The notes below the pieces were generated by a model. The model was not told the origin of the DNA and did no database searches. It was given only the letters and a program-made list of their open reading frames with translations. 57,956 bases of DNA from Lingula anatina (taxonomy: Eukaryota; Brachiopoda; Lingulata; Lingulida; Lingulidae): the NCBI RefSeq assembly GCF_001039355.2, contig NW_019774314.1:267042-324997 (forward strand), written 5' to 3'. Of the stretch, positions 1 through 12,059 are shown one piece after another (positions within the stretch are counted from its first letter, which is position 1; each line of letters starts with the position of its first letter). The translations under genes and the position numbers were made by a program.

Positions 1-999
1 ATACCTTTCTGACATGTCAGAAAGACATGGTGGTCTGAATGAAATATAATTTGGTAAGAATGAATTTACCGGATTATAATTGGTTCAAAATGCCTTATCA
101 AAATATGCAGAAACAGGTCTAGCATATAGGTTCAAACAATCAAGAGTTAGACAAAATTGCATTTTTCTTAACAAATTGAAGAAAAAAATCTTGAATAAAA
201 TATGTTATGATGAAGGCTTTTTTTTTTTTTTGGTATAAGAATATCCAAAGTCTACTAGAAACTTATTTTTAAGAACTTTGGACAAACCATTATCAAGATG
301 TTACTGGTACTGACAACTACCCTGTACATGAGAAAACTGTGGATAGCACATTGTCAAGTACTTTATCAGTTTTGGCAATGCTGAGATATGAAACAGACAA
401 ATTAGAAGCAACTTTGACTTTCTTGGTAATAACAATACATTGTTTCCAGTAAGTGGTTACTTTAATGTATTGAGGAATTACCAAATATCAGTTTTTGCAT
501 GTGATGGCCAGAATTACTTATATACATCTACGACTTGGGTAACTTGATATATACTTATCATACTTGTGTTTATATTCCTCCCTATCAGGTGATTGGAGAT
601 ATGGGAGTCTTAAATGTAGAACAAACGGGGATCCAGCGCACGTGTGTTGGGGGGAGAGAGTGAGTTTCGACACTTGGGGCCAGTTACATTTCTCTATCAA
701 GCTTAGGCAGTCAGAGGGACACAGTGGTGAAACTTGCAAAGAAGATTAAAGACAGGTGTGTGTGTGTCTGTGTGGAGGGGTAGTAAAATTGTGTAGAGGG
801 TGGGGATACTGCACTGCTACTATTTAATAAGGTGTCCTGCTGCTGAGCTGGTGCCCAGGTGTGGGTAGAAATAATAAAATAATTCTATTAACTTTGTCCC
901 AATAAAGGCACCTTTAACCAACATAATATGGTTACCTTCAAGATCAGTTGCGCAAACAAGAGTTACTTGAAAAATCACTTTTAAAAATTCATGTTTATT
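1..999. other. No gene seen
   Basis: AT-rich sequence with a T-tract near 219-231 and a GT-rich patch near 755-780. Short ORFs here have no recognisable family, signal or splice support. I see nothing further. Confidence 0.5.
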
Positions 1000-3876
1000 C
1001 TAGAAAAAAAAAATTACACTTAATGCTTTCATAGCAAGCAAACAATTTACAGTGTAGCAGGTAAGCAGTTAAAAATGTCACATCTTCCTTCTAAACCATG
1101 GAATGGAAATCGGATCATTTTGCTTCTTTCAAATTTGAACACCTTTTACTTTATTTTCACCTGTATTTTTGGTATTTTCCTCCCAAAACAGATATCTTAG
1201 TATCATTATTCAATATGACTACTTTACAGATATGTATGTTTATCATTACTCGAAAAGACTACTTTATTATTTTGTGGTTTACCCAACAAATATTAATATA
1301 AGAAATTGTCGTCTCATGTTGAATGCAAACTATGTGTACAGATTTAAACGGGGAGTTTCACAACTACTGATGGTTTACTATTTTTCTTTTGGGGTCTTTA
1401 TCTAGATTTAAGAGAAAAAATTAGACAAGAAAAAGAAAAAAAAACACAAAACAATATACAAACATTTGTCAGAAAAAGTTACAGGCAGGATAACATAAAC
1501 AATGACTGTAATTATATATAACCAAGAACAACAGAAAAAGAAAGATTTATGACAAATGTAGTACTTAAAATTAATCTTACAATACATCTAATAAAAATAT
1601 TGGCATTAGAGAGTGGCAATTACACTGATATAACAAAAGCTAACAGGGGGATTTTCTCCTAGACGAGTTAAGGCACAGTCTTCAGTTTATCCATTGCCAA
1701 AGCATGGTTTCTAGACAACAGTGCCTTGACAATGAGGGAGAATTTATCATCAGCATTTCTTTTTTCTTCATTTGTTACCTTTTATGGTGTCCTTATATTT
1801 CACATTCCAAATAATCCTCTTGAAACAATCCATTCCTGTGATCAATAAATCAAAATTCAAGAAGCCTGGGCCATATGGAGGACATAAAGCTGCAGAAGCT
1901 CTTCAAGACAACCTTACTGAATAAGCAGCAACCATGCAAAAGCATCAAAACGTACATTCTTACCATAATGACAACCTAAATTATGTACAGTAGTAAGCCC
2001 AATTGAGTATATAACATAGTAAATAAAGATGTTTCTACATCAGCCTTAACACTGTATCACAGCTTACACTCGAGTTCCGTTTACTAAACACCCACCCATG
2101 CCCAAAGTTGCACCCCTTATTCGGGTCTGCTTCTTCATTTTCTTTTCATTTCTAAATATGCCCACTAGTTTTGTTTGAATGTCCTAATATTATGTGTTGA
2201 CAAAATATGCATCACAAAAATATATTGCCAATGCTCTGAATTTACTCAGAAATATCAAAGCACTTGGATTCTGGTCTCCTTTATCAATGACATTTTACTA
2301 ATGACATTTGATTTTTGAGTCTTGACAATCTGAAACCCATTCACACCAAGTTAAAGTTGAAACCATACAGTCTAAACCAATCCCCAAATTTGGAGACTAC
2401 AAAGGTAAAGGCTACTATAGGAAGCTACACATTACTTCAGTATCTTTAAAACTATAACAAACAATCTGGCATTGATGAAATACGAGCAGGTTCAAGTTAA
2501 AACTGGTGTGAACAGGGACTGAAATTGTACCATCCATGCTCTCTTCTTTACATCAGTATGTCTTCTATATAATCATATTTTAAAGAGATATTGGTTTACA
2601 TTGTTGTCCAATATAACTTATGCTACAAACTTAAATGAAATATTATCTTGTTTTTTCTTCTTTCTTTAGAACCATTACTAGTATACTTATTTTGTGCCTT
2701 GGTAAGAAACATATCTTGAAGTATAGATTTTTTTCTGGGAGGTTGGATTTTCGAGATCTGTGGTGTCATTTAAAATGCAACTAATGAATTTGTACATTGA
2801 AAAGACATTTTTAAAGTATTTACATAAAGTATTCTCTTCACAAAATGACTTCATTTATACAAGCATTTTCCCCCATTTGTTTTCCTCCTTTAATTACAAA
2901 CACAACTGAAAATAATAATATCTTAGTCATTTACAGTAAAGATTTGTGTTCACATTTTCACTTTGTGATTGTATGAAAACTTGCACATTCATTCCAGAAC
3001 AATATATATCTATCTATAATACCCTACCCCAAATATGTTATTTATCATTTACCCACCCCACAAACCCCAAATATACCCCAATTTTAAAATAGTGTTTGAG
3101 AAAGTCCTTTGTAGCCCCAAACATTTTCACAACACCCCTTTTGAAAAGGTCGAGGAGCTAGAAGTGAACTTCCAACAGTAACAGAAATGATACAAAGACC
3201 ACTGTTGTGGTCAACTTCAACGATTAACTATAAAAAAAAAAAAAAAGACTGATGTTACAGAGCCTGGCATAAGCTCTAAATTCAGCCAAATCAGAATTTG
3301 GAGTGAAAAAACATCAAACTAGAAAAATTAAAAGAAAATGTGTTCCTTTTTTTAGCAACTTGTTTTAATATCTAGTGAAACTATTGTGAGCTACTGTGAG
3401 CCCAAAATGTTGATATAGCAGTAAATCAAAAACAGAAGAAATATCTGCAAAAGTAACACCAACTGCAGATTTTTTCTTCTTTTTATCAGTTTGTCTTTAT
3501 AATCAGTTATGGAAATGGTGCACATTTTTTTTAATGAGTTTCCCTTATATCTACACAATATCAAGTCTACTTGCCCCTTTCAAAATCCAACATAGCCATT
3601 CTTACTCTGCATTTTGGCTGTTTCTTATTCAAAATTCAGTGTTTTTTCTGTATATCTTTGTTGAAATCAAAACTATTTAAGGAAAAAAAAAGGTCATATT
3701 GACCTACTAAAATGTTACCAATTATATAGGAACGGAAGAGTAAAATCCAAAGTCATTACAACCTGTTATCATTTTAGCTTGATATCACCAATTAATGAAA
3801 AAGAAACAAATAGGTCATCACGACCTACTTCTTGAGCCATGTTACTATAAATAGGATCCTATGATAACAGTTCTCC
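1000..3876 (-). other. Downstream region of LAMP, probably its long 3' UTR
   Basis: This stretch follows the LAMP stop codon on the minus strand, is AT-rich and has no supportable ORF. Candidate AATAAA signals on the minus strand lie at 1263-1268 and 994-999, so the 3' UTR could be up to about 2.9 kb, but the real end is not visible. It contains two palindromic AGGTCA-type sites near the stop codon (see separate entry). That it is transcribed is inference. Confidence 0.35.
3691..3826. promoter_or_regulatory. Two AGGTCA inverted repeats (IR3, ERE-like) 121 bp apart
   Basis: Positions 3691-3705 read AGGTCA-TAT-TGACCT, a perfect IR3 palindrome of nuclear-receptor half-sites. Positions 3812-3826 read AGGTCA-TCA-CGACCT, with one mismatch. 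Both lie just downstream of the LAMP stop, in the presumed 3' UTR. In RNA each could form a short stem-loop instead. Whether either is used is unknown. Confidence 0.45.
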
Positions 3877-6800
3877 TCACACGGACTGGTATCCCTGTCT
3901 ATTGGTTCGCCTGCCGATGAGGTAAGCAATGAGAACAATCACAACCAGTCCTGCCAACGCAGCACCTACAGCAATGGGTACGATGTTGTCTGTTTGTGTA
4001 TCTGCTAAACATACAGTTTCTGAAAATGACAAAATATAATACTATGAAGAAGAATATAAAATCAGTCACTTAAGCTGAGGTCAAGGTATGGCTTTACAGA
4101 CCCCAGAAAAGTGAAACTGACTGAAGTTGGACGGTGCACTTATACTACTTAACATGGTTATTATTCTGAAAGAAATATAAAGGAGCTTAACACATATCCT
4201 GCACATATGACTGTAAAGTTGAGAGGGGTTGGCTGACCTATTAGTATATATGCCATTTGACTATACATGCAGTGCTGATAGCTGGTTGTTATGTTCAGAC
4301 GTGATTTTAAGGTGATTAAATGCCATTGACAGTTTATTTTTTTAAACGTAAAACTAAAAAGAATGATTCTTCAGCTCTCTCAAAGTCACAGATGGCACTT
4401 CAATTAAAAAAAAATGCTGAGGAGTCTTACAGTATTTTCCAGTTCTTTCCAAAATTTACCCTTACACCTCATTGGATATCGTTAAGCTTTCATTAAACTG
4501 ATTTTCAACTGCAATGAATCAACCAATCAATAATCGGTCTGATGAATTCCCCCCCCAACCCAAAAAAAAAAGGGAATTATAGTAAACTGTACACAAATTT
4601 AAACAGGTTTTGATAAAAAAAAAAAAAAATGACACTTAATCTATCAACCTGTTAAGCAACAAGGGAAAAAAACTAACCTTTTCCCCCACCAAAATCATCA
4701 GTTTTGTTGTTCTGGTTGAAGGCTGTCACTTTCAAGTTAGTAATAGTGACAGATACTTTATCATCAAATGTTGGATTAATTGCAGAGTTGCATCTGTAGT
4801 AGCTGTTAACCGGTGCTTGCACATTATCAAAATGTCCGTTTGAAGAATTCTTCACATCTGAAAAAGCATTATAATAACGAGTACTGAAAAAACTTTGGGA
4901 ACTATTATATATTTATTTATTTATTTATTTACTGAGAATACATTGTAATTATGAAAATACTCCCCCCCCCCCCAAAAAAAAAAAAAAAAAAAAAAAAATT
5001 TACACACACACACACACACATATTCAATTACTTAATAAATCAATAAAGTCGTAAAATAAAATATTGAGTAACTATACCTATATAAAATAAAAATTAAATA
5101 ACCAAACCTGTTGCATTGGGGAACACTGTTGAATCCTTGGTGTTGTACTCAACAGTGGCATTTGCCAATGCCACATTGTTGCCATCATTAGTGAATCTCA
5201 TGGTCATACTGACAGCATTATCGTACATATTTATTGTAATTGTCTCCAAAGCGTTCAAACAATTTCCTTCAACTGCTGCACTGCTATTGTGGGGCAGAAT
5301 GAATTTAGCATCTTTCGTCTTGTTCTGAAACCATAATGAAACAATTCATAAAAACTAGAAAGTGAAGCTGCATATATATATATATGTAAAGATAGATAGA
5401 TATCAAACAACAAAGAACATTGGATTTGTAAAGATAATCAGTACTATGATGTGTCCCATAGTACAATTGATGCTGGACCAGTAATGAATTGCACATTTGT
5501 TCAGTTACTGATCACCCCTTTTAAAAAGTTTTCAAATGAGATTAAAATGGACGCATGGTATTCTATAAATAAGAATTGCTAGCAGGAATGGTCACACACA
5601 CTTAGGCATGCTGAAAATAGTTCTATGCAACACCAAACTGATAGGGAACAAAACTGAGGTGTTGGCATACTTCTCAAATCATTACCGTAATTGACTGGGG
5701 GGAGGGGGGGAGGGGGAGGGGGGGGGGAGCAAAGGCTCCATTGCACTAAGTGATCTTCCCCTCTCTGTACAACCCTCCACTTCAATGTAACTCTGCCCAT
5801 TGGTCATTGCTTTATTATTATTATGTCTTCTGTTTAACATTCCCTTCAACCTTTAAATTTCGGCCAATTGTAACTATGTTCTATTCACAATTGTACATGG
5901 GTTGATCTTCCTTGGAACTAACTACCTCTATTGGTCATCCCATTAAACTAAGCTCACTATATATAATCCCTCTAATCTCTTTAATTAGTAGATTGCTGTA
6001 CCCAGTAATGATTGGGCGATACATGTATTAGTTATAATGTCACCTTTATCAGTCATAAAATAATTTAAGCAGTGTAGGAAATTAAAAGGCTTATTCAAAG
6101 TTCAATTTCCTGTTATTTCTACCAACATATCCAAGTATCGTAATGTAAAGAAAAACAACGTTTCAATATCAATACATGTTTATATCAATAACACTGATAA
6201 CAAGAAACGATTCTCTGGCTTTATAAACACTCACCTCGACATCCATATACTTGATAGTAAACTGGGCATTCATTTGCAGAATGATGCAGTCAACACTGCC
6301 ATTGCTCACCACAAAAGTTTTCCACTCTGGTTTGGCAGAGGTGGTTATCGGTGATGTTGTTGTCGATGGTTGTGTTGTCGATGGTTGTGTTGTCGACGAT
6401 TGTGTTGTCGAACTGTTGGTGCTATTGCTTGTAGTTGGGGCTTGGGTTGCTGTTGTTCCACTGCTGGTAGTTGACGTAGTCACAATGGTAGTTTTCACTG
6501 TTGTTGTTGGTGTTGTAACTGTTGTCGTTGCAGCAATCGTCGTGTTATTCTGGGCAGCCACAAATGCAACTGAAAAATAGCAATAATAAGTGTGGACCTG
6601 TGTGCACAATTTGTGTGAATATGGAAAGTACATTTAAAGGCAAAGGTTTCACATTAAGAATTTTTTCGAAATCTTATAGATAGAAACATTTAAAATAACA
6701 AATATGATAGCAGTGGTTACTGTGGGAGAAATGAATCCACTTCCTGGTATTGGCAAACTTTAATGACTGCAAAATCAATTTCCAGACTCATTCTGGCTGA

Positions 6801-7186
6801 ACACCTGTTGTGTGCTGAACATATTTGATAAGATAGGGAAGCAATCATTGAGTTTTTTTTTTACACGGACTAATCAGTTTTTGATTTCAGAAATACTGAT
6901 AAAAACCTTCACATATCAGGTACTTTCATCAGATCATGTACTTCAAATCTAAGTACAATAAAAAAATAAATAGATAGAGAGCACAACAATTACATAGCAT
7001 ACATATGAATGAAGCATTATATAATCAAACTATAAAGGTTTGATCCACTTGCCGAGTCACTTTCTCACATTACTAGTAAGTGGATCCCATCCAAATGTCA
7101 GGGGTTATAAGAACAATAATAGCAAAATATTTCACATCACTCGCTGTTTATTTTTCTTGGCAACTATCTTCCCTTCACAGCAAACC

Positions 7187-7226
<40 letters not shown>

Positions 7227-8739
7227 ACAGGTTACAACTCATGGTAAACCTTTTTCTAGAAGAAACTGACTTCCTACATAAACCATATTAAGGGTCAATA
7301 ATCAATTTATGTCTCATACCACATGAAATCATTTCAGTGGCAAATTCAGCATAGTATTCAACACACTAAGCCCCATGTGATTGTTGACATGACTCACAAC
7401 AGCAAAGTCAGGAGTGCAAAAGTTCTATTCAAAAATTTCAATATTCTAAGGCTCTATTCCCATAGATTTTAGATCGCTCTATCCCCGCGATGAGTCTCAC
7501 TAGATTACTTTCAGATAATCTTACTTAAATGCCCGTCCCGCCTACTACAAGCTGTAGAGGGGGTAATCAACTTTCGTGTCTGCCCGGCTGACAGCTATTT
7601 AGCGTGAACCCCCAGGGAGTTAGGTCGATCTAAAGTAGGTCGATCTAATCTATGGAAATGGGGTGTAAATTACTTATTCTCATATATGCATCTGATGGAA
7701 AATACCATTCAGCCAGAGCCATTTGACACTAGTAGGAGGCAATTTCCTATCTCAATAGGCACCACCAGGCTAGCTAAATGTTAAATTTTACCTAATACTA
7801 GCATTTATTGAAGGCCCCATTCAGAACAAGGGACTACCTAGTCTGAGGGTCAAATATAGCAACCTACTACAAAGCTTGCAGTCTAATCCACTAACAGACA
7901 CCGAAAAGACATCCTGTAGAAAAGCATTCAAGTAGGTCGGCAATGTTTAACCCTCTAGCTAGCTAGTCCCCTTTTCTGAAAGGGGCCTAAGACCCTAATT
8001 ATCTGAAGAGCTAGTGGACCAGAAAGAGAAGGGGGTGGCAGCAAGATTAACTATCTCATGTGACCCAGTCAGTGACTCAGTGCATATGGAGTAAACTATT
8101 AGTGCTGACCCAAACCTCTGTTATCAGATATGATTTCCATGTGATTTCACAATGGAATGAGACAATAAATGGCACAGTTCAGTCCTGTTCTCATCAGTTC
8201 TAAATTGTTCAAAACCCTGCTTCAAGTGGGAAATGTTAAGCCCCATCTTGCCCCCCCCCCCACCACACACCCCCTATCCCAATATACTCCAACTTAAATG
8301 AAATCCCTATAATATTCCAAAATTAAATAGTCAGCAGAATAAGCATTTGGTTTACATGATGATCTACTGCAATCAACTGCCCACTCCCTGATGTTAAAAC
8401 TAAAACGTCGTAAGTGAAAACAGTTCTGACCACATCCCTGCACAACTCAGGCATGTAATACATAAGGGAATTTACTAATTGGTACACATGTTCATGTCTG
8501 CCGTGAATGCTCAAGTTACTGCCTACGACCAGCAGACAATGTAATAAGTATTTCTAGGCATTGCAGGTTGATCTCAAGACACATGACAGAACTCGATTAC
8601 AATAGTTGTGGGTGGAACAAGAGTGGGATAAGGCTGGCTTCCTATTGTTTGAAATCATTATCATTTGAACATGCTAAGTTAAGTTCATAACAGCTAACTG
8701 GATGCAGTGTACATTCATATAAGTGGAAATCAGAAAATA

Positions 8740-8811
<72 letters not shown>

Positions 8812-9991
8812 CACTTAATGAAAAAATAATTTTTCTTCAATTTATTCTGTATCATAGTTATCTTCTGCATGTAAGAACAGGGGATAATACTGAAACGATT
8901 ATTCAACTATATTTGATCTTGATTTTCATTACTATTCAACAATATCTTTTATAGAATTTAATAGTGAAATGACTTTTCAACTATATCTGTTCTTGACTAA
9001 ATCCTACTTTCAAATTCACAGTTCTTTGCAATTCATTTTAACTCAATCCAATTTGAATTTACACCAATGAAATCAAAATATTGGATGCAAAAAATTATAA
9101 TATTAGCTGTTGACTGAAGAAAAATTACTTTACACTGATGTTTGATATTTACTCAATATGATATGCATCAAAATACTTTTGATTTTGACAAACAGAGAAG
9201 AATATAAAGTATAAACAATAAAACAACAGAGTCAAGAAAACCTGACAATGACAGATCAATGGGGAATGGGGGGGGGGGGGGAAGCACACTCTAACACCTC
9301 ACACAATCATAAACTTGTTTCAACTGGTAGACAAGATGTTAACACCTGTGTACACAAGTATACCAACATCTTAACCTGTCAGAGATTGCCAGGATTTGTC
9401 ACTGTATACTTTAAGCAAGATGATTTATAACAAGATTTCCAACATCTAACCCTGTCAAAGATTCCCAGCATTTGTCATTCTTTATTTTAAGCATGGTGAC
9501 TATCAAGTCTGTCTTAATAATGACTTTCTATACTTCAATATTCGATCTCTGATGAGAAATAGTTGACATTAAGGGATAAAAGTCACGCTCTACTCACCTT
9601 AACTAGTAAGGATGCAGGAAGTGACCTAATACTCAAATAAGTCCCATCTCACCTTCGAGTAGATTTACGTAAGATGGTGAAATCTTAGGCAAAGTCGCCC
9701 GTTTAATGACATATCAGGTGCATTTCAATAATTTTTGTTGAAATACGGGGGAATATAACAAGGCTGGATTGGTGTATAATTTCCAAGTAAAAAGCGATAT
9801 TATCAAGAGGAAAAATGGCCACTGGCACTGGTGTACTGCTATTTTTCACTGTCAAGTCAACCAAGGCGTCTCGACAACTCCAAATACTTAACTCTTCGAG
9901 GCTATTTCGCTGATCATCATAATAAAATCCAATGCCTCAACTTACCACATAAACTGCCAATAAGCAGGTATTTTGTCATTTTGCTCTCCAT
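3877..9991 (-). CDS. LAMP: LAMP-family lysosome-associated membrane glycoprotein (five coding exons)
   Basis: Spliced minus-strand gene. Coding exons are 9946-9991, 6235-6569, 5108-5324, 4678-4857 and 3877-4019; all junctions are GT/AG, the phases match, and they give 306 residues. Residues 1-21 are a signal peptide ([15 protein letters not shown] then VAFVAA). Residues 24-95 are a Thr/Ser/Pro mucin-like stretch. A single LAMP luminal domain follows, with Cys110, Cys149, Cys222 and Cys263 spaced 39 and 41 apart, as expected for its two disulfide loops. Several N-x-S/T sites are present. The membrane segment is about 272-295 (begins [16 protein letters not shown]), followed by a short basic tail ending GYQSV, the GYxx-hydrophobic lysosomal sorting signal. 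By family this is a type I glycoprotein of late endosomes and lysosomes. One domain plus a mucin stalk resembles CD68 and LAMP3 more than two-domain LAMP1/2. The exon 4 donor could instead be GTGGGG a few bases earlier in the same phase; I chose GTTAGT because it keeps the FG..E..C spacing. Exon 2 alone can read further into both introns. Confidence 0.93.
7194..7225. repeat. (GT)n microsatellite
   Basis: A short ATAT stretch followed by about 14 GT units in LAMP intron 1. Confidence 0.9.
7450..7665. mobile_element. MITE, AGATCGATCT family, copy in LAMP intron 1
   Basis: About 215 bp. The ends are imperfect inverted repeats around (T)CCATAGATT...AGATCG and TAGGTCGATCTAATCTATGGA. The core carries TCCCGCCTACTACAAGCTGT and ACCCCCAGGGAGTTAGGTCG, which recur nearly unchanged at 33.3, 38.5 and 44.0 kb. 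No ORF is present, so it is non-autonomous. Confidence 0.75.
8742..8806. repeat. (AT)n microsatellite
   Basis: A nearly pure run of about 32 AT dinucleotides in LAMP intron 1. Confidence 0.95.
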
Positions 9992-10328
9992 TTCTCAGTC
10001 GGATCCTCGCTTTACGCCAAAATTTACTGAAGTCGGAGGCAAGTCACGGGAATGTCACATGACCCTTATCTTTATCGATTCGTCAATAGGTGGCCAAAAT
10101 CACGACAGAATGGAACAGTGAACCGCACTTTTATCTGTCAAATAATCAAAAATTCAATACTCGATTGATGAATAATGAACATTGATATAAAAAAGTTAGA
10201 TGTTAAATTGCAAAGTAGTTAACTTTATTAAAGGTGCAATTCAATTCTTTTTTTAGTTTTTCATGGATACAGTGACCTCTATTGAGTAAATTTATCACCA
10301 CACAATAAGAAGATCAAAAAGAAACATC
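9992..10328. promoter_or_regulatory. Shared divergent promoter of LAMP and COPS9, with a TFEB/MITF-type E-box
   Basis: Only 337 bp separate the LAMP start codon (minus, 9991) from the COPS9 start codon (plus, 10329), so both promoters must sit here or extend into 5' UTRs. Positions 10054-10063 read GTCACATGAC. Its reverse complement GTCATGTGAC is the M-box/CLEAR-type site bound by MiT/TFE factors, which drive lysosomal genes in vertebrates. It lies 62 bp upstream of the LAMP ATG. No TATA box is obvious. Use of the site is inferred from motif and position. Confidence 0.55.
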
Positions 10329-11153
10329 ATGAAACCAAGTTTAGTGGTGGATGAAATGTTTCCTGAAGGGGCAGGGCCCTACATGGACATTGAAGAGGTA
10401 AACTCGATGTCAGAAAAGATGCATAGCACTCAAGACTTTGGCTTTCAGTGGACGCTCAAATCACGATCGAATAATTCCATGTTGATGTTCTCAATCGATC
10501 GCCGATTTTTTAGTTGGATTTTTTATTATCAAGATTTTTCACAAACTGCGTGCCTCAAGGCTTGTATACATATTTAAGAGCAGCACTGAAAATACGTCTG
10601 AAGACTTTCCTGTGCAATCATAACTTTATTTAACATCTCAGCATTCGAAACAAAGCCATTTATTATTTATGTCTTCGTTCATGCACTCACAAGTTTCAAA
10701 CAACATGTAACCAGTAGTAAGTCTAATTTTTAAATGCAAACCATCTTTCATTTTTGGAATTCAGTCCCCATGTAATTTTAAGATAATGCTGTTTTGTGAA
10801 GTGTAATTGCTCTGTTAAGTTCAAATCTAGTGCTTATTATGATATAACATTATATTATATTATATTACAGAAACTGGAGTCAAATTTTTGCTTTTTATAT
10901 AACACTAAGTTTGAAGCACTCATATGATATAACTGTGCTGTGTAAACATTTAATTTTTCAGGCTGGTGGATCCAGTGCACTGCTGATGGATCTGGCTGCA
11001 AATGAGAAGTCGGTTGATCAGGACTTTTATAATGGTGAGTTAAATATCCAGTGCCTTACTTTCAGTGCTGGTTAAGTTGCCACTGGTGAAAAACAGGGGA
11101 AAGATGATTTGAAAATAAGCAAAGGGAACACGAAGGTTAACATTCACAAAGAG

Positions 11154-11199
<46 letters not shown>

Positions 11200-11843
11200 T
11201 CCTTGAGGTCTCAAGTGAACATTCCCATGTTGTTTCTCTCCTTCACAGACAGGGTAGGATTGAGAGAGCTGCAAATTAACCCAAGGAATAACAACAATTG
11301 ATAGAATTTTTCATAATTTTAATCACTCATGTTAACACTACAACATCACGTACAAAAAATATATTAATTGCCAATAAAACTACTTTGTAAATAATAATGG
11401 GAAAATGAACAATATCACTTGTTTAAGCTGTTGTATAAAAACAAAACCATCTGAAACATTTTTGTTTTTGATCACATATCAACAGTGTTTGTGTCCGATA
11501 AAATCTTAATTTTAGCAATTTACCCCTTACCAAGGTATACTTATCCTTAACTTTGGACGAAATTTTGATATACAAATCCACTTTTGAGCTCTTGATTTCA
11601 AATAACTTTTTTTACAAGTGAAATTCACCACAGCATACCACTCAATTATTAGGACTTGATATTGATCAGTGATTAGAAACTCATTACTAGTATACAGGTT
11701 CAAAATATTGTAATTTTGTCAACATTTTGGTGATTAAAGAAAATTATTGCAAAACAAAAAGTATAATACTCCTTCTGTAACTAAAATCATGTTTTCTTTA
11801 CTAGTTGATTCTTCTCTCAGTGTATCGTTGCTATAGTAGTAGT

Positions 11844-11880
<37 letters not shown>

Positions 11881-11942
11881 TCAGCTGTATTTCTGCATTT
11901 TCAGATTTTGGTGACCTATTTGATGATGAAGACTTGTCCTAG
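10329..11942 (+). CDS. COPS9: COP9 signalosome complex subunit 9 (COPS9/CSNAP), three exons
   Basis: Exons 10329-10397, 10962-11034 and 11905-11942 are joined by consensus GT/AG sites and match in phase, giving 59 residues. The protein begins MKPSLVVDEMFPEGAGPY, continues with ALLMDLAANEK in exon 2, and ends NDFGDLFDDEDLS. This is the family pattern: a conserved N-terminal DEMFPEGAGPY, a central LLMDLAANEK, and an acidic Phe/Asp-rich tail that in known CSNAP proteins contacts other subunits of the CSN, the cullin deneddylase. Length is close to the usual ~57 residues. The gene is head-to-head with LAMP. The tail is short because the third exon encodes only its last 12 residues. Each exon is far too short to stand out as an ORF, so the call rests on the protein pattern plus splice sites. 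Confidence 0.95.
11156..11200. repeat. (GT)n(GA)n compound microsatellite
   Basis: A GT run passing directly into a GA run, in COPS9 intron 2. Confidence 0.9.
11847..11880. repeat. (TAA)n microsatellite
   Basis: About 11 AAT-type trinucleotides just upstream of the COPS9 exon 3 acceptor. Confidence 0.9.
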
Positions 11943-11966
11943 CAGCATGCCAAGTATAGAACAGAT

Positions 11967-12004
11967 AATAAACAGAAACTGTAAATAGGGATGTATGTAA
12001 TAAA
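11967..12004 (+). terminator. Polyadenylation signals of COPS9
   Basis: AATAAA occurs at 11967-11972 and again at 11999-12004, 25 and 57 bp after the COPS9 stop codon. Either is well placed to end this short transcript. Confidence 0.6.
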
Positions 12005-12059
12005 TGTTGCCACATTGAGAACAGGACCGCATGCTTGCTTATTGATGAACTTCCAAAAC

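Noticed and set aside
5579-5800. Minus-strand ORF with a poly-Pro run
   Set aside because: The Pro run is the G-tract at 5698-5729 read in reverse; it lies in a LAMP intron without splice support.
6251-6580. 109-codon plus-strand ORF rich in Val
   Set aside because: Antisense shadow of LAMP exon 2; the Thr codons of the mucin stretch read as Val-rich on the other strand.
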